Part shown: positions 59,095 through 64,000 of the stretch, piece after piece
Position numbering within the stretch: position 1 is the first letter of the stretch
Layout of the letters: each line of letters opens with the position of its first letter
NCBI GenBank assembly: GCA_020055645.1
Contig: CM034546.1
Location: 87,854,001 to 87,918,000 of the forward strand
Reading direction: 5' to 3'
DNA from: Tomocerus qinae
Taxonomy: Eukaryota > Arthropoda > Collembola > Entomobryomorpha > Tomoceridae
DNA: 64,000 nt
Translations under genes and position numbers: made by a program
Notes under the pieces: model-generated
What the model was told of the DNA's origin: nothing
Database searches by the model: none
The model's input: only the letters and a program-made list of their open reading frames with translations

Positions 59095-59793
59095 CAGGGT
59101 CATCATTTATATAATTCCCCCCCACCACAGCCCAACCCAGAATAGTTATCAAAATGGTCTATACACCATCTTGTAGAGAATCTTTTTGCGAATCTAACCG
59201 ACTCCAACACCATGCAAATCGGTTAAGTTAAACCGGATAAAAAAAATTTTGAAAATAAAAAGTTGAAAATTTTCAGAAATTCTGCCCGCTTTCTAACTTT
59301 CCGAATTTCCTCAGGTCCCCAGGAATTTTATTTTGGAATATTGTTTCCAGAATCCTTATTAGAATCGCATTTGTGATTTTTCCACCAATTTTCATCAAAA
59401 TCGGAGGTGGTCAATTTTTCAACCTTTTTGTGGATTACTCCAATTTTGACAAAATCTCAAAAAAGTTGAAATATTGACCACCTCCGATTTTGATGAAAAT
59501 TGGTGGAAAAATCACAAATGCGATTCTAATAAGGATCCTGGAAACAATATTCCAAAATAAAATTCCTGGGGACCTGAGGAAATTCGGAAAGTTGGAAAGC
59601 GGGCAGAATTTCTGAAAATTTTCAACTTTTTATTTTCAAAAATTTTTTTATCCGGTTTATCTTAACCGATTTGCATGGTGTTGGAGACGGTTAGATTTGC
59701 AAAAAGATTCTCTACAAGATGGTATATAGACCATTTTGATAACTATTCTGTGTTGGGCTGTGGTGGGGGGGAATTATATAAGTGATGACCCTG
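59095..59793. mobile_element. 699-bp near-perfect palindrome, TA-flanked
   Basis: Arms of about 330 bp, nearly identical in reverse complement, separated by a spacer of a few dozen bases around 59445. Ends read CAGGGTCATCA, flanked by TA (59093-59094 and 59794-59795), typical of mariner-type MITEs. No coding capacity in either arm. Confidence 0.93.
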
Positions 59794-59795
59794 TA

Positions 59796-62360
59796 GATCC
59801 TTTTGTTTAGCATTCACTTGATACTTTCCCCTCTGCACACACGCAGCAGTTATTTACTGATCCTGTTACTTATTTGATTTTATGCTTTATTTTAACGGTT
59901 TAAGGGGAGAATGCTTTTTCCTGCATCTGAGAGATGAGCGTTTATCTCTCGCTGCATAAATCTCACATTTATAGCTACTTCTGCACACAAGATGCAAATA
60001 AATGGCATTGAGTGTTTGTGGCAGGATTTTTAGGCTATTTATGTTTTAATCGCTCAACTCGTTCTTTTCAAACAGCAGATGTAGAGTGAAGAGATACAAA
60101 GTAGTGACGCGTGTAATTCTCTTGTATTTAGATTAGTAGGTAATTCATAGAGTCAAATTAGAGGCAGACAGGCGACAAAACAAAACAATATAACGTAAAC
60201 GAGAACATCACGGAGGAAATCGTGTGACAACTTAAGCCAAACCTCGTACTATTTAAACTAACTGACTTTAATGGATTCATGGTTCATTCTTTCCTTCACT
60301 CCGCACTCAAAATCTGAAAAATTCCAAAGTTCAGCTCAAGCTACTCAACCTGTTATTTGTATCTTCGCAAATTCTCATCTGGTCTACTAGATACATTCAC
60401 ATATCTTTACCACTCTATACATATTCAATTAAATATACAATACTCTCATAGTATTTTAAGTACAGTTCTCTTAGAAGGGAAACGTGGCTAATTGCCACCC
60501 GTTCGTAAATCTAACACGTGCAAAAAAATTATCCTCAATAAACATTATTTAGAGCAACTCACTTGTATTAATTTTTATACAATGTTTATAATGTAGCATT
60601 TTCATATCCTTAAAACGTAATCTGCAACCCTAAGCAAATAGACAGTCAAAAGTACAGAACTAGTTTACCCAAAGTGATTCGAAGAAACATTCAAATCACT
60701 TAGAGTTTACCAATATTTTACTACTGAATACTTGCTAACTTATCATGAACTCCCTTCCAATAAGTCATCAAAAGTTACAAAGATGAAAAAGATTTCTTGA
60801 TTTTCTTTCAACTTTCAAGTATTTACTTTAATTTATGAATTGGAGATGAATGAACCATCTTTGAACTGAAGCTCCCTAAATAAAGCATCCAACGAGAGGC
60901 AGATGTGAAGCAGTGTTAAGAAGACTTAAGGATGTTTAGGTATTAGGAATTCGGATGAACTAAAATTAACAAGACATTTCATTTGCTTGGTGACAAAATT
61001 CCTCGGTTGACTGGTGGAGCCAAAACAAAAGGAAATTGAGTGGATGTGAGTGAGTTGACGGAGGAAGTGGAGTGAGAATGTCTTGAGACTTGACTTGTCT
61101 TAAAAATGGAGCTTGCTTTGCGAGATAAAACTTAAGGTTACAAGACAATGCAATACAATGAAATTCTATCACATCACATTTCTTGAGTCGTCTCTGTAGG
61201 TACATTTACATTTTATTGCCCTGCACACAAATACTCATATTCACCCACCTATCTCCTCCGAGTTCCACAGGCATGAGATAGGCTAAGTACAGGCGATACT
61301 AATAATAGTACGCAATAGAAAGCCTATTAACCAGATAGGAATGGATAGTTGAAATTGAAGAGGAATTTGCAGTTACTCCGTTTGTATTTCTCTGGAGTTA
61401 ACTTGAGTTTTGTGCTGGTAACTGACGCGGTGACTCCACACGTTAAGATAAGCTGTGCAATTCAAACGAAAGATGCTTTCGCAAAAGACAAACTGCAAAA
61501 GAGCATTTAGCCCTGTAAATTACACTCGAGAATGTTTCTATATAGACTACTCTCATCTAACTCTCTATTTATTTACACACACATAATATATGCTTAATAT
61601 ATACATACAACAAACTACTTGAGGAAATACAGAATTTCAGTCTCGTCCTCATTCTCTGACTGCAAACATACTACAAAGTGTGATACACATTCAATTCCGG
61701 TGTCATTTCTTACAACAGAACCACATCAATAGACACGCAAGAAAGTCAGGCATTACATATGTAGTATACTTAACTAAGTGTAAATAGATACTGGAGCCAA
61801 TGGAGAGAGTATATCAGAGACGAATAACTGGAATAAATTCCCAGTTAAGAGTTTTACTAGAAAGGCTTCTCATGAACACATTTCACTGTTAATTGCTCGG
61901 ATTTAAAGGGATTACAGCCCTCCGTGTCTTTTCCTCTTGTCGACAATCACCAAGAATCTTGAAACGATCTGTTAAACTTTTTTACTCCCAACGACACGAA
62001 ATCCAATTTCATACGAAATCACTTGAAATCTATTTCTAAATATACAACTTTTCACGCTGTCCACGTAAAATCCCATTGCAATCCTTACGTTTTAACAACC
62101 AATGCCATATCATCAATCCACATTAATAGCTTCTCTTCCTACTACATCCCAACAATTCTCTGAAAAACAACAGGCTTGATATTACATTATTGCTATTTAA
62201 CTTTGAAAATTAACTTGTAATTCTACAGCTATTACTACATTGCAAACCCATATAATCACAAAACAAAAATCTTTTATTGCGTTTTTAGCTTGATATTTGA
62301 AAGCATGAATGTACTATACGAAATAACTTTATGTACCTGTTACAGGAGTACTGTCCGGAC
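59796..62360. other. non-coding stretch
   Basis: About 2.5 kb without a gene or repeat I can support. Confidence 0.45.
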
Positions 62361-62587
62361 GTACCGTATTTAAAAGTCAATTTCGGAGGGGGCTATGATA
62401 TCATAGAACAATACATATTAGGCATAATCGCGCGAAGTGCGAAAAATTTTGGCTTATTTTGTCTAAAATCAGTCAAAAATAGTCTAAAAATCACATAAAA
62501 TTTTTGGTATTTCAAGAAAAAATTTCCCTTTTTCTTGGATTTCGGAGGGGGGGCATTTGCCCCCATTGCCCCCTTCAATAAGGCCTT
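62361..62587. mobile_element. hAT-type MITE, GTACCGTATTT family
   Basis: Starts GTACCGTATTTAAAAGTC, ends CTTCAATAAGGCCTT; GGACGT occurs on both sides (62357-62362 overlapping the start, and 62588-62593). Close relative of 57738-57978, including the G-tract and CGCGCGAAGTGCG dyad. Confidence 0.75.
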
Positions 62588-62593
62588 GGACGT

Positions 62594-64000
62594 TTGTATA
62601 CGTCCGACGAAAATGTGTACTATTCCTAGGACAAGGATACATCGCCTGGAATAAATGTAAAGTAAAATAAAATAGCCTAGGATAAGTTGAAAATTTGAAG
62701 TTTCAGCGATAATAGTCATATGTAACAATAATATGAACAGAACAATCATTTTGAATGTCATAATTACTCACAATTTTAATGGCATATTTATGTTAATCAT
62801 TTTAAATTAGATAATAATTTAAGACAATATAATTTTGTTTTACTATATTGCACTTCATGATGCAAAAATTTAATTTGTTAGAACAAGAACAGCTTGAGTA
62901 TTTTATTACATTTTAAATTCTGTCTTTTTAAAAGAATCTGTTATTAGATTACATTTCACCTATTATTTACCTATAAAGTAAACTAAGTTTCTTGGTGTCA
63001 GGGTCTGGATATTCATAATAGTTAATATGCTGTGCCACTGCAATTGTAAGTAGTTAATGCATCATGAATGGAGGTAATAGAGTATTGTTGTTTGAAGAGT
63101 GAGATGAGATGACAGTGAAGGATATATAGGATGTAAGAGAGGTGTTTGTCATGTAAAGAATTCTGTTGTGAGTGTGAGGTTATCGGAGCAGCTGTTTGAT
63201 GGTCTATTTCTATTCCAGAGCCTCTCCTGTCTGCCAGCTCATAACATTAGAATTGATACGAAGAAGTGAGTGAGTGGAGAAGTCTGGGAGGGAGTGGTGG
63301 ATGGAGGAGAGTTGAGTGTGGAGCATTAGTGAGCGGGTAATTACGTCGGTGATGAAGAGAAATGTCCCGAGTTAACACTCGCACGTCGTAAACCTGTCAA
63401 CGAAATGGGTCCGTCTACTTTTGGCAGCTTTCACTCTCCTCTCTCTCGTCTTATTACCAAATAAGCACTAGCGCCCATCAACAAATGAATCTGCTCTGGC
63501 CATCATCCGCCAGACCATCACAACAGAACGGCTCTGACCCGGGTCTCTCTCTCTCTCCGACAAGGGCGACAACAGGACGAGAGTCGGGGAAGGAGCCAAT
63601 AACTCGCATCTAACGCCTCTTTCTCCATTACTTTGCATTGCATTCCATTCCCTCACATTACATTACCATTTATGTTTGCACCTTACACACGTTGTTATTA
63701 GGACTCCTATGTCTAGTCTCAAGCAGGTACTTCCAGGGCCAAATACCCGGAACCCGCCTTTTGAGTTCTCCTTCCCACATCCCATCACATTTCCACAGTG
63801 CATTACAACAGACTTTTTATTCATTCAACTCACTTATTGTACTTGGCGATTGCCAAATGCTGACACAAGATGAATTCTACCCTGTACTGCCGTATTTGTA
63901 ATATTATACGTCTGCATATCTATGGACATGCATGATGTATGTGTATTTGTTATGAGATGGAGTCTCAAGATGAAGTCGCCGCAGGAGTTTAGCTCCAGGA
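62594..64000. other. non-coding stretch
   Basis: No gene or repeat supported. A CTCTCTCTCT run lies at 63543-63556. Open frames near 63468-63901 lack family resemblance. Confidence 0.45.

Overview
The window is nuclear DNA of a eukaryote, almost certainly an arthropod and most probably a hexapod. It is AT-rich and gene-poor, its genes have short introns (80-110 bp), and it carries a Tweedle-type (DUF243) cuticle protein gene, a family known mainly from insects. The species cannot be fixed from the sequence. No rRNA, tRNA or CRISPR was found.

Layout. 1-10221 is a nest of repeats: a hairpin, a Helitron-like copy, a TA-flanked inverted-repeat element filled with a 54-unit 20-bp minisatellite, a foldback-type repeat split by a P-element-like transposon (copy A, 4931-8496), and a second Helitron-like copy carrying a hAT-type MITE. 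14435-19656 is a young BEL/Pao LTR retrotransposon with near-identical 1.13-kb LTRs and a tRNA-Tyr primer site, but most of pol is deleted. 26715-30265 is P-element copy B, in inverted orientation to copy A, with an apparently intact five-exon THAP transposase of about 870 residues. 34079-35827 is a decayed MULE with arms built of subrepeats, itself hit by a 331-bp foldback.

39423-46053 is the only part with plausible host genes: a five-exon Tweedle gene (+), a GC-richer single-exon orphan ORF (+) and a two-exon gene for a secreted 8-cysteine peptide (-). 46812-62587 is again repeat-rich: a foldback with CCTGCTCCC-type arms, two more Helitron-like copies, several hAT-type and TA-flanked MITEs, nested inverted repeats and a 699-bp near-perfect palindrome. 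The stretches between hold only AT-rich unique DNA in which no gene could be supported.

The mobile elements tell most of the story. Target-site duplications can be read directly for both P copies (8 bp), the BEL element (5 bp), the MULE (8 bp), three hAT-type MITEs (8 bp) and three TA-flanked foldbacks. P copy B may encode an active transposase; copy A carries three frameshifts; the BEL copy must have moved using enzymes supplied elsewhere.
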